Origin: Agelas oroides
Lineage: Eukaryota > Porifera > Demospongiae > Agelasida > Agelasidae
Reading direction: 5' to 3'
Assembly (NCBI GenBank): GCA_949130485.1
Contig: OX422205.1
Span: 681,239 to 745,238, forward strand
DNA: 64,000 nucleotides
Shown here piece after piece: positions 46,401-60,000 of the stretch (the first letter of the stretch is position 1; each line of letters opens with the position of its first letter). The position numbers were made by a program, and so were the translations under genes. The notes under the pieces were generated by a model. It worked only from the letters and a program-made list of their open reading frames with translations. It did not search any database and was not told the origin of the DNA.

Positions 46401-49400
46401 AGCTAACATTCCAAGTCCCACCCCCATTCACCCACAGGGTGCATACCTGAATTAGGTGGCTTGTTTTTGAGTTCTTGATGAGCTTAGAGGCTAGACATGG
46501 AAAAACAGAAATTTGTGGTACTCTGACTGACACTAAAACCCATTTCCCCTCTCCAACCTCCCTCCCTCTCATCCCCTCTACCTTCTTCTCCTCTCTCTCT
46601 TCCCCCACCCCCAACTGTTCATCAACACTTTATTCATTCTGACATGCAGGCAATATGTAGACTCATTCCCAGCCCTCTGCCCAGATTTCATCCTGCAATC
46701 ATTGGCGGTAGGATAAACTCTGGGCAAAGGCCTGGGAGCAAGGCTAGGCAATACGCTGCCATGCTGTGTGTTATCCACCTGACTCTGAACCACCATTGTC
46801 TTCCAGAGATGCAGCTGCCTGTATAGAGATCAAGATGTGTTACATTGTGTGACACCACTGATCACAGATGGAATGTAATATTGGAATTTGACAAGGGGCT
46901 GTGACCTTGGAATGTGATTTTGGAATGTAATGTTGGAATTGATAACTTATTGAACTGGTCACATGATTAAACCAATCTGATTGGTCAATTGCTTGAATGT
47001 CAAACATAATTTCCAAGGTGGCCCTTGCCTTCAGGGACGTGACAGCTTTCGTCAGAAACAAACCCTCATTCCAAACATCGAGCAATTGCTTTGAGATGGT
47101 GTAATTATCCTTTTGGGGTTAATCACAACACCGGTGCCCCCATGCACTTCTCATCCCCCGGCTAGACCAAACTGCCTATCCACATACACACAGGGTGTGT
47201 GCGAGTTATGCCCAGTATGCATAATGCAAGTAGTAAAAGTGTTTCTATTAAACATCCGGTTGCCCTGGCGACAGACACTCTGGTCATATGACTACGCACT
47301 ATTGTTCTGTTTCCACACATTCTGCTACTTTTCCTCGCACAGTTTTATCGAGCATGTCGCAGGAGAACACATCGTAGTCTACCCAGCTATAGAGCATGTC
47401 GCAGGAGAACACATTGTAGTCTACCCAGCTATATAGAGCATGTCGCAGGAGAACACATCGTAGTCTACCCAGCTATAGAGCATGTCGCAGGAGAACACAT
47501 CGTAGTCTACCCAGCTATAGAGCATGTCGCAGGAGAACACATCGTAGTCTACCCAGCTATAGAGCATGTTGCAGGAGAACACATCGTAGTCTATCCAGCT
47601 ATAGAGCATCTCGCAGGAGAACACATCGTAGTCTACCCAGCTATAGAGCATGTCGCAGGAGAACACATCGTAGTCTACCCAGGTATAGAGCATCTCGCAG
47701 GAGAACACATCGTAGTCTACCCAGCTATAGAGCATCTCGCAGGAGAACACATCCCAGTCTGTCCAGCTTTATAGAACATGTCGCAGGAGAACACATCCCA
47801 GTCCCCACTATTCACTCTCTGATCACACAAGCTCTGATTCACACAAGCTCTAATCACACAAGCTCCGATCACACAAGCTCCGATCACACAAGCTCTGATC
47901 ACACAAGCTCCGATCACACAAGCTCTGATCACACAAGCTCTGATCACACAAGCTCCGATCACACAAGCTCCGATCACACAAGCTCCGATCACACAAGCTC
48001 CGATCACACAAGCTCTGATCACACAAGCTCCGATCACACAAGTTCCGATCACACAAGTCCACTTACTTCACAGGCAAGCTAGGTAAAGCTCGCTCCAGGG
48101 TGGTGATCACTAGAGTAACCTTTGACCCTATGCAGGAAGTTAGGCCAACAGTAGAGAGTAGGCACTCCTTCATAACACTACAGTGCACGTCATCGTGGTC
48201 AAGCACCTAATCACCTGCTCATGTGCTCCTGTTTAGGCCTGTCGTGGTCATGTGCATCTCTCTAAGTTACTGGCACTTTAAGACTATGTACCTTGGCGGT
48301 GGTTTTACAAAGACAGCCTGTGGCATTCCCTTTTATACTGGCAGGAACAGACTCTATCTATTGCAGCCTTGTTCCCAGGCTCTCCTCATTCCCAGGCTCC
48401 AGTGTGGGGAGCCTGGGAACGAGGATATATCTATTGGCGACCCCAGTGACTCCGTTGATATGTAGGGTGGAAATGTTGGACCTTAATCAGCAAAAACAAT
48501 GATCCAAACTTGGAAAACAGTTCAAACTATCTCATCAGTTTGTTATTACTCACACGTTAGTTTGCTTTTATCATAATCTCACCGCCCAGTTCCCATGTAA
48601 CCCTCTGCCAACGATGAAAATATCAACACAGACGACCGGACAAGTAGGATGCACCGTGTTGCTGTCTATAACAAAATAACCGGTGCCGCCATGTCCGCGT
48701 TAGGGAGAAAATGTGCTGAAAATGAAAAACAGCTTAGACTAGTCCTGCCGGCATAATAGATAAATTGGTCACAAAGCTGGTATGTATTAGCATAGACTCA
48801 CAAACACCAGTCCACTTTAAACTATTCATAATGGTAAACAGTTTGCTGATAGGTCTTGATTTTATCGATTTAAAGCCTATTACTGCGTGTACACATAAGC
48901 TCTGTGAACCATCTCGATCACTCAAAACAACCTTTCGTTATCTCCAAACAGACTTGTTTCGTCTCATGTCTGGTGATACAATTACATCACTGATAATAAG
49001 ATGAACATGACCAATAGTGCACCTGCCTACCATGCACTCCCCCAAGGGATGGTCACAAACAAGAATGCTTTCATGAGGATTTCAAGAACAGTCTGACAGC
49101 TACGTTCTTAGGCTCCTTCTAAGCTCACAGCTATTGCTGCCTTGATGCTACGACATGTGTCCGCACCTTCTAGGCCTTCTTCCTTGCTCAATGCATGCCT
49201 GAAATCAGTGAAGGGCTGGTCTGGGAACTAAGCTGCTATTCAGGGATCCACGTGAGATCACATGACTTCCACTGCTGTATCTGATTGGTCAACTGTGCTG
49301 GTTGCCTAGGCAACAATGTGGCCATGTGACCAGATGTCTCTCAGACCTTGCATAGAGTCAATGATGATCGAAGATGGTCTGGAATAAAGCTACCTGACTC

Positions 49401-52400
49401 CAGTGCCTTGACACCATGGCACATGACAAGATTTCTCTCAGGCCATGCAAGCAATTAAAAACTGGAGATGGTGATCCTGGGACAGAGCTACTGCTCACCC
49501 CTGCCTTGCGGTGCAGGAACCTGAAGTACAGTTCAGTGCGAGAGCTGCAGAGACTCAGTTCTGAGAGGAGAGTGTCCAACTCCAGGACGTCTGGCCTGCA
49601 GGAATCACATGAAATGGCTGGTTAGTTAGTTAACTATTGAATAGTTAAATGGCACAGTCTCCACCCACCTGATTGCTCCTGCAGCAGATCGTGACTTGAG
49701 AGCAATGCTAATGGTCTGTACCTGAGGAGAAAGTGTTGGGCTTACTTAGAAACACCAGGCTCAATTTTTCCTCCCCCTCCCTTCCCCACTATAGTCCCAT
49801 GCCCATATTTCACCCTCTCATAAGAAAAACAGGGATAGAGCTAGTGCACACTTTCGTGACTAGTGTAACCTAGCAACGAGCAAAACATTTTGCAACACAC
49901 CCTCTTGGGATACCCGAGTAGGTTTTACTGCTATAAGAAAAGTACTATGTATTAATTGTGTGATCTCGCAATGTCATTGGTCCTTACCACATTCTGCGAA
50001 TAGGCCCAAGAAAGTTGACTTGGTTCAACAGACTGTTTGTTGCTGGGACATACGTGTGGTCTGGGCGAGAGACCAAGGTATTTCAGACTCCCTCTTTCCC
50101 CCTCCCCCCTTCCCACTAAAACTTCATCAACATGTCCACTTTCTGTTATCAGTTCAGCCACCAGTATAAAACCTTGAATAAGAGCACACGTAGACAGTGC
50201 CTAAAGTTTGGAAATTGTCCATTTCATTCATGTGGGAAGAAAATAATGTCTAGAGTCATACCACATGCCACAGACATGTCAGAGCCATGTGCAATACAGG
50301 AAATACATTATTGATGATTGTTGCAATTTGCAGTGCTTCAGTGTTGCAATGCACTGAGTCAGATGTCAAACCACTACTTAATGTTTCAGGTTAAAGAAGC
50401 CACTAGCAACCTAATACTCATACCACACTAATATCAGTTATATGACTTACCTTGGAGGTTTTGCTGGGCTAAGCTAGTCTGGCGAAGCCGGAGCTCTTTG
50501 CTTGCATGCCAGCCATGCCTCCCCTTATTTAGCTGTGCTTGGGGGAAACTGGGAAATTTTAATCCCCATTAGAGCCCAGCAAATGATCACGTTGGGATAA
50601 TGCGATCATTACCCCAACGGAGAGTGTTACTACGTAATTATACATTTATACATCTTCAGGGATGGGTGGGTGGGTGGGAACTGAAGCAAGTTATAGTTGT
50701 TGAAACGCTGACGCAAAGACTAGATCCACTACCGCGGGTTTTTCTTGTTATTTATAGTACGATCCACTACCGCGGGTTTTTCTTGTTATTTATAGTACCG
50801 CTAGCGCAGGCCCCTTTTGTCTCAGGGTCCTGTGACAGTGATCAGTCCGCACCTTCCTCCATCCAAGGGCCTGCCGTAAGGTGTTGCGCGGGCTTGTGCT
50901 GTTCTAATAGCTCCTTATATCATTTTAGCCACACCCTTTACATTAACCTAGGTTAAATGTGCCATTTAACCTTCATCCAATTACAATTTATCACTGCCCA
51001 TTTGGGCAGTGATACCCTCATATTTTAGGCACTGGCATCCGTTTGTCACATGACGATATTCGCAAGTGAATAATCGAAACAATCTTTGAGTGCACGCTAT
51101 TTGCAACGTTTCGGTCCCAGAGGGTCTTCTTCAAGCATACAGACACTCTGTACAAAACAGACAGTGCAAAAGCGCTCATGGTGGTTGCTTGAATACAGAT
51201 TGAGCTGGCCAGTTCTGCACTTGCCAGTTCTGCAATGACTGTGAGCAGATGCACTGAAACAAAGAGTACGATGAAGCTGTGTGCATTCAAAGATTGCTCC
51301 GACTATTCACTTGCAAATATCCTTGTCTAACATAACCGCACAATCTTTGGCTGAGAGATTGGCTGTTTGAATTCAGACTACTGTATCCCAAAAAATGCCC
51401 CCCACCTATTTGTCATTTCCATAGAATGTGTGACCTCATAAGCATAATATAATATATTGCCAATGTACACCCACTCACTAAGCAAGATTCAGGTGTGCAA
51501 TGCCTTACAATGGCCATGTTTGCAAGCTACGTACCAAAACTTTCATTAACACGCAGACCACACTTAACCCATTTCCATGACAAATAGACCTGTTGTTATA
51601 GGCATTTTAACACCCTTTAACAGAAGACCATTACACAATAATGTAAAAATACCCTAGTCAGTAAAATCAATAAGCTTGGCACAAACATTAAACAGTCACG
51701 TTAAATGACTGCCAACACGGTTTACAAAGAAGGAAATAAATGAACGATGAATGATCTAGTCAATTGCGTTATGGCTCTACGTGTTTGTACTTGGAAAGCT
51801 TCCCTAGAAAGTATGCAACAGGGAGAGCATGGATACAGGAGTGGTGGGTGGTCGTAATTGAAACACAAGCTTAGAGTCAGGTGGATACACGTGGGGGGGG
51901 GACCTACATCCCTTTGTTCAAAGGATAATGTGTAACGGTACAAAGAACTGCTTAACAAACAATGCAAACATGGTCGTCATCGAACAAGGAGTCCGTGACA
52001 CAGGGCGGGTTATTGAAGGTCAAAGAACATGACATGTGACTAAATGGCAACAGCCTTTGGCAGGCTCATGGTAGCCAGCAGTAAACACAAGACGATCAAG
52101 ATGTAGAGGATAAAAGTATTTGTGCATTCAAATATTAATTGAAGGTGTACCCCCAGGTTTATTACTGCCAAATACAGAAGCCTATCACAATACATATCAG
52201 GAAAAAATATTGGTTTGCGGTCGTAATTGCTTGTGACCCAAACACTTAATGAAGGAAGAGAAAACATGTATTTGATTTTAATTGCAAGGTGAACTCCCAA
52301 GTCATGACAGCCGACTACCACAAACCACTTCAGTACATATCAGGAGAAACGACTAATTGTATCATAATGGTGTACTGTCTGAATTTGTTTGTGACCAAAA

Positions 52401-55400
52401 GCACTTTAAAAACATGTGACCACAAGGGCACACAAACTTATAGAAACAGTGAACATTAAACAACGTTTGTGCCCACTTAAAAATATGTCTGGAAGGCGTA
52501 CGTGTTGTTAAAATCTTGTTAAGCTAATAACAAACACTGGCAACAGCGTTTTTTCAATGTTGTCTCATTCCCTGGGAAGCATGTTGTTAGTTAGACTAAT
52601 AAACAAAACTCTTTTACAAACTGGCTACAGCGGTTTTCAACGCTGCGTCATTCACTGGGAGGCTTTGATTTTTCCACACTGCATCTCAATGGAATCAGAC
52701 TATCTCTGAAAGCTGCGACCTGTAATCAATCAGTTTGTTAACCAGCAAATGTTCCTAAAAACGATTGATATTGATATCCTCAGCCTAGTCACACAGAACT
52801 GTTTACCTCGCTTTTAATCGTCTGGCAAGTGACTAAGGCCAGAGAGGAATGAGGCTAGGTCTACAAGATGCTCCATTATACCTTGTGATCCAGTAGTCTC
52901 TCTTCTTGGAACTGCTGCACAATTTTCTCCACTTGTCTGTCGCACTCAAGCTGGACGGTGCACAGTAAAAGACACAAAGTAATTCAACAGTCTGATGGAG
53001 AAGGTTTTTATATACATACGTAGACGTTGTTCTACCAAGAAATGGCAGTGGACATGCACTAACAATCAGCGAACCACTTTCCCCTGTAAAACACAGGATA
53101 ATGCATCTTGCATCTTCATCAGTTGCTCCGATGCATTATCTGGTATTAACAGATAAGCAAACAAGATTAATGTGTAATAGCTGAGGGAGGGGGAGGAGAG
53201 GAAAGAGGAGGGAGGGTAGAAGGGAGGGAGGAAGGAAGGGAGGGGGAGGAAGAGAGGGAAGGAACTGGGTGCCCAGGGGAGACTACTGTATGCTGTTGCT
53301 ATATTTCTTGTTTGAGTCTAGATATAATTTTCAGGTGCAAAAGTCTAAAGTTCAGTTCACAGTTCACCTTGTAAGGTAACATAAACAGTTACATACTGTA
53401 CACAAATCGCCATGGCATCAAACAAGCCTCTCCAATGTATGCAAACAATCTCACAGCTGCCAAACAATAGACACCCATTATGTAATAGAATACTAATTGT
53501 CTCAGGGGAAAACGGGACAAACGAACATGTATATGTACACACCACCAAACTAAGATGGTGTGAAGTTAGTTCGTGCTGTCTAACAAACACATTAAACAAG
53601 CAATTGTGAACAGTTAATATACCAAGGGAATCCCATCATGTCACGCACCTGCAAATTTTCGATCAGGAAAAACATCCAAGTTGGCCCTGTAGCAAATTTT
53701 CCATGCCAGGGAATACAATTGTTAGTTTCAACATTAAATTGTGGCCTATTTAGTCTACTGTAAGCCTGCACCATGGGATATAGTTTAGCATATGGTCTCA
53801 TTCCCAAACCAAGTAGAGCCAGGTGAAGATGGTCTGGGAATGAGACATGGGCTGCCATGGTGATACTGATTCAACCATCTTTACTCTAATATGATGATCA
53901 CTCACTTGCATGATCAATCTCCAATTATAAGGACATAATTTTTAGCTAAAAGATGCAGTATAAGAACGATACCAAGGGCGCATCGACCACAAAGCTGTCT
54001 TCGGTGGCTCGATAAGAAGAACTCACGGTGTGGGTAGTGAGGTGACCTAGTGGTTGAGCTGCTGGACAGCAGACCGAAAGGTCCCAGCCACACTAGTTAG
54101 TAGTAGAAATGTGTTTCCCTTTTCCTGCACTTAGCCCTAACTCAAAAATGGAGACGGAGATCTACCTCTGCGTCCTTCGAAGGGGACATTAAGATGTCAG
54201 TCCTGGTTAATACTAGCCAAATTGTGATATTAGAACGTTGTTGCTAAACAAAAATACATTTTTGAATCACATAAACCCACTAGTGACCAACCCTTCCCTG
54301 AAGGTTAGGTTCATACATACAGGACTCTAATTTGCAAAATTTAGGCAGTCTAGCTACCCAATTACTAAAACAGTTGGTCAAGCTACTGTTTACCATAGTA
54401 TGTTTCCACCATGGGCTGGTGACTCTCAATTGTTCTGGCGATACCCTCGTACAAGAGGGTAAGAGTGTCAGCGTACACCACCCCTACACGGTCTCCTAGG
54501 CAATGGAGTAGAGGGCAGCAAATCAAGGCAGACAGCATAGACAGCAACACATGTAAGACAGGTTTTCATTACCATAGGATGGGAAAATTTTCGCGGACAT
54601 GAAATTTTCGCGATATTCACAGTTGGACTCATACCACGAACATATCATTCGTGAAATAATCTTTGCTACACTGTGCATGTGCGTGCGCGCCAGCCACGTG
54701 GCCAGCGTTCGTGCATCCATGAATATTTTCGACTTCGAAAATTTCCTGTCCTACAGTATCAGAAGTTTATTGCTGCTAAAATGTCCACCACCACTGTCAT
54801 ACTACATGTTTTCATGATGTCATAATATGTCACATGACCTCACATGATCTCACAATATGTTACAGTACATCACACATATGATTCACACCGTCTGCAGGAA
54901 CTTTCCCCCATATATGGAGCTCCTGTTTTTAGCTATTCATCTACTCTCAGCACATTTCATTCCAAGGGTGTGACTGCCGCACAATGAGGCCAGACTCTTC
55001 ATCAATAATTAATCAATTACCTCACAGGAAGGCTCACAGGAAGGCAAACATACCAGCTGGTATGAATGGTGTGGGAAGAGACCACCACAAAGGAAGTAGA
55101 CACAGCTACTTGCTAATTCTCACACATGCAAATGAGCGTCAGTTAACTCGCCCAGGAATGAGGTAAATGCTTTCATGTGGTGGTTTGGTATTAAAGGTGT
55201 GCGCCCCAGTGTGGGTAGCTTTGTGGAATGCTTGGTTGCAAACTTTCAACCCTACCTTCTTCAGAGTGTGGAGTGGAGGGCGGGTTGCCTGCATGCTTAC
55301 ATCTACTTTCACAATGTGACACACACTCCCTTCAACCTACCCACCACCCACCACGTCTCAGCTAGCCCACTTCTCAGCCAGCCTAGCTAGCCCACTTCTC

Positions 55401-56907
55401 AGCTAGCCCACGTCTCAGCTAGCCCACGTCTCAGCCAGCCCACTTCTCAGCTAGCCCACGTCTCAGCTAGCCCACGTCTCAGCTAGCCCACGTCTCAGCC
55501 AGCCTACTTCTCAGCTAGCCCACGTCTCAGCTAGCCCACGTCTCAGCTAGCCCACGTCTCAGCCAGCCTACTTCTCAGCTAGCCCACGTCTCAGCTAGCC
55601 CACGTCTCAGCTAGCCCACGTCTCAGCCAGCCCACTTCTCAGCTAGCCCACTTCTCAGCTAGCCCACGTCTCAGCCAGTCTGCCCAATGAACCTTTTCTT
55701 TCAGTTTGATCTCGTGAGATAATTTGTCCACTTGATTCTGGAAATTGCACTAGAATACAAATGCTGTATAACCTCCTCTCCCCACTTCCCTCCCCTCCCG
55801 CCTCCCCTCCCCACTTCCCTCCCCTCCCGCCTCCCCTCCTGCCTCCCCTCCCCACTCTTCCCCTTACCTAACACCACTGCTCATAGTAACTTGTGTACGT
55901 ATATTTATACGAAGCTGCATTAAGAAAATTGGTTGTGTTCGTCTCAGACTGTCAGTTTGTCTGTCATCAAAATATCAAAATCACTCTATTAAACCACATT
56001 ACAGCTCATACATGACAGCACGAACTAACACCACGCCATCCTAGTTTGGTGCTGTGTACATATACACGTTCGTTTGTCCCGGTTTCCCCTGAGACAATCA
56101 GTATTCTATTACATTACAGCTCGTACATGACTGTTACAATGTGAATCTTTGTATCTTCATGTGCACCTGAAAATGGCTGAAGCCGACTCTATTTGGTACA
56201 ATTCCTTATTCTGGATTGTCCTAGTTCCTCGATGGTAAAATATTGGTGCAAACAAAACGAACCCTATCCATCCCAGATATATAGCCTGTACATATAATAT
56301 GTTACCTAGGCAACAAAGAAGAATGTTGCTCTATCTCCCTTGTCCAGTGGTGTTGCTTAGCCTAGGAAACTGGTTACTTAGGTAACTGGTTGCCTGGGTA
56401 ACTGGTTGCCTGGGTAACAACACCGTAAGCAAGAGAGATGAACAACATGTGTATGTGTACACTGCCTGCATGGAGAGAGGTTGCTAACACTCTGGTGACA
56501 GGCTAGTCTTGCGAAACATTTTGACCCCCATCTAGGTGTGACAAGAACATTACCAGGACTTATACGATTATTAATAGAAGTTGTAGACAGTTCTCTCCAT
56601 TAGCTTGTTTACTGCCTTGTGCTAGAGGAATGATAAGCGTGTGAAGTGTAGCCAAACTTGCATTTGTTGTCCATATTTGGGCGTTTGTTTCATTCTGAGG
56701 ACAGGCGTGTGTGTTGGTTCTGACTGCGTCCCTGATGGGTCTTCTAGCAAAAACAATACTACAGAGGGGCAACGCCTGGTTGTTTGTTAAGTACTATCTT
56801 TAAAATGACATTAACTAATTTATGGTGCTTTATAAATGTTACCTAGACAATTCATTGGAAACTAATTCAGTAGTGTTGTCTAGGTAATGGGATAGTTTTC
56901 TCTGTCT

Positions 56908-56981
<74 letters not shown>

Positions 56982-56987
56982 GTGTGT

Positions 56988-57018
<31 letters not shown>

Positions 57019-60000
57019 ATATTGATCTAGACATCAATATGAAAAGCAAGGGGGGAGAAGGAAGGGAGGAGAAGGAAAGGAGGAGGAGGGAGGAGAAGAG
57101 GAGAAGAAGAAGAGGAGGAAGAGGAAGAGGAGAGGAGGAAGAGAGGGAGGAAAAGAGGGGGAGGAAAGGAGGAAGAGGAGGAGAAAGAGGAGGGGGAGTC
57201 TGAGAATGCAGTTTGTGATAAATCATGAGCTCTTAATTGTGGAAAGTGGGAAAAGGGGGTGGATAGATGAGGAAATGCGTCTGATTTTGTAGGGAGGGGA
57301 CAGAGGGGGGGGGGCGGGGGGGGGGGCGGAGGGGGAGTCTGGGAAATGAGGATGGATCGTAGAGGTAATGCGTCTGATCTTGTGGAGGAGAGTGGGAGAA
57401 GGTATCTGATGAGGAATTAACTTCCTCCAAGACAGCTGCCAGTGGTAAACAACAACATCATGTGACCCGTGTTTGGGGTGACAGACACAGAAATTTGTTT
57501 GGGTTCACAACATTTTGTTGTTCTTGAGTTTGTCAGTGTGTAGTCAGGTGACAGACGCATAAATTCCATCACGCTGAAGTGATGTGTATTTCCTGCAACA
57601 GGGTTGTTAGCATAACTTATACCACAAACACGGATGACTTCTCCCTGTCCACAAAAGAAGACAGAGATTGTTAAGACTATATAGCGACTGTGACTTAGCT
57701 CTTGAAAAATGCCTCACACCCACGCAGAAAACCCACATGAGGAACTGTCGCCACTAAAGTTAATTCCGTCTTTGACACCCTTACTTTTATTCATGCTGGG
57801 ATTTTGTGGCTCCCTTTGGCACTATTTCATCATGACCTCATCACTCTTAGAATAGTTTCCATTCTCTCTACTAACCAACCATCACCACAGGTTTTAGCTA
57901 CCTGAATAACACTAGAAATGCGTGCTAGGATGCACCCTTTATTGCCTTTGTAGACCTGGGCAGAAGCAGCAGATGTGTGTGACTGGAAGGGTGTCCTGGT
58001 ATGGTTACATATCCTGGTTGTTGCATGAATTGTGGTTTATACATAGTTAACAGTGGGTAGCGTGCACCTCCATATGCACACACAGGACCTTTATCTTGCT
58101 TGATCAAATCTAGTTTAGTATCGTGGTCATGACATACCTGGTATCCTACCATAACATGGCAAATGCAACATTCGTAGTCCTCCTTCCAACTTATGCCTTT
58201 TCAGTCTTGGTGGAGTATCGTCTCCATGCCTTACCTTGCTAGGGGATGACATGCTTTAGTGGAGTATTGTCTCCATGGTAACATGACCTTACCTTGCTAG
58301 GGGATGACATGCTTTAGTGGAGTATCGTCTCCATGGTAACATGACCTTACCTTGCTAGGGGATGACATGCTTTAGTGGAGTATTGTCTCCATGGTAACAT
58401 GACCTTACCTTGCTAGGGGATGACATGCTTTAGTGGAGTATTGTCTCCATGGTAACATGACCTTACCTTGCTGATCACAGGGGATGACATACCTAGTGGA
58501 GTAACACGCACAATGTGAAAGTTCTGCACCAAATACTTCCCTTACAATATGAGATCATGTATGATCATGTATGATCATGTACATGATGTCAAGCAAGGTA
58601 CAGTCATCAACTGTCATGCTCGGCTCCTACCAACTAGTGCCTTTGTTTGGTGTGTGCAACTTGTGGTACTCCACTAGGCATGTGATGCTACATGATCGAG
58701 TAAGGTAAGGTCATGTTACCATGGAGACGATACTCCATGTCATCCCCTGTGATCAGTAAGGTGAGGTCATGTTACCATGGAGACGATACTCCATGTCATC
58801 CCCTGTGATCAGTAAGGTGAGGTCATGTTACCATGGAGACGATACTCCATGTCATCCCCTGTGATCAGTAAGGTGAGGTCATGTTACCATGGAGACGATA
58901 CTCCATGTCATCCCCTGTGATCAGTAAGGTGAGGTCATGTTACCATGGAGACGATACTCCACTAGGCATGTGATACTACATGATTGAGTACGGTAACATC
59001 ACACTGCAAAACGTTACTTCACTAAACAGAAAGGGCATAAGTTGGAAGGTGAAATAGTTCAGCACAAAATCTCTTAATTTGGAAACATATGGTTTAGGTT
59101 AGGGTATTAGGGTCAGATTAGGGTGGACAATGGCGATGTGCGTATTTTTGTTTTGTAATACTCACAATCTGGGGGCAACTTGTGTTCGTTTCCTCTCAGA
59201 TTGTGAGCATGTGAAGTAGGGCAGAGCTACACGATGTGTCTTGTCACAGCTGTTACTTTGGCAACACCGAGTAAATCACGGTAGATTGCGACTGTATGTT
59301 TGTGGACTGCAACTGGTTGTTCTCTCCATCAACACTCACCATGCATGTTATGACAGATTGTGACCATGTGTTGTAGAGTGCTCTCTATGGCAACTGTGAT
59401 AAACAAGGGGCTGCAACCAGACCAAACTTGGGTTGTGAGAAATATAACATCTTACACATACAGACATGCACCTGAAAATGCCTTCCACGTACACAGACTG
59501 TTTATGTGAACAGCTGGTATCGTTATTGTAAGGTATTGCTACGACGAAATGAGGGAGGAAGGAAGCAAGTATAGGCAGGCATCCATACGTTACAGGACAG
59601 GGTAATGAGGCAAAAAGAAATTCAATGAGAGAGGAGAGAAGAACTATTCAATAACATTTCTAAACAAGAGCTGACTGGGAGGAAGCTGCAGCAGGCTAAC
59701 ATACGAATGACAGCTGTGTCAATGGGAAGGTCAGATAGCTTTCATACCTAACATCCATATATGCATGCAGGGCAATGCAAGGACTTCCATGTTTAGACTG
59801 CTGTCGCCGAACGCCGTTGCTACTTCATAACAGGAAAATACGAGTGCAAAATTAATACATAGCGTTGCTGTTTGGTTTAAGCAAGAGTTTATTCCCAACT
59901 TCCATTTCTATACCGGGCCATCCCATATGGTTTCTATACCGGGCCATCTGGATAGGATGACGTAGCAGTCAGCAGTGAATAAGCATAGCAGGTACTTAAT

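Noticed and set aside
47350..48058. CRISPR-like direct repeats
   Set aside because: Units are contiguous with no unique spacers, and the sequence is clearly eukaryotic.
48069..48110. Minus-strand segment with a perfect GTAAGT donor as the missing COG4 exon before 46490
   Set aside because: The only open frame ends in the wrong phase for the next exon; 46818-46779 fits instead.
55690..55740. Short minus-strand frame ([14 protein letters not shown]) as a COG4 exon
   Set aside because: No matching position in the COG4 family and the neighbouring exons already join in phase without it.
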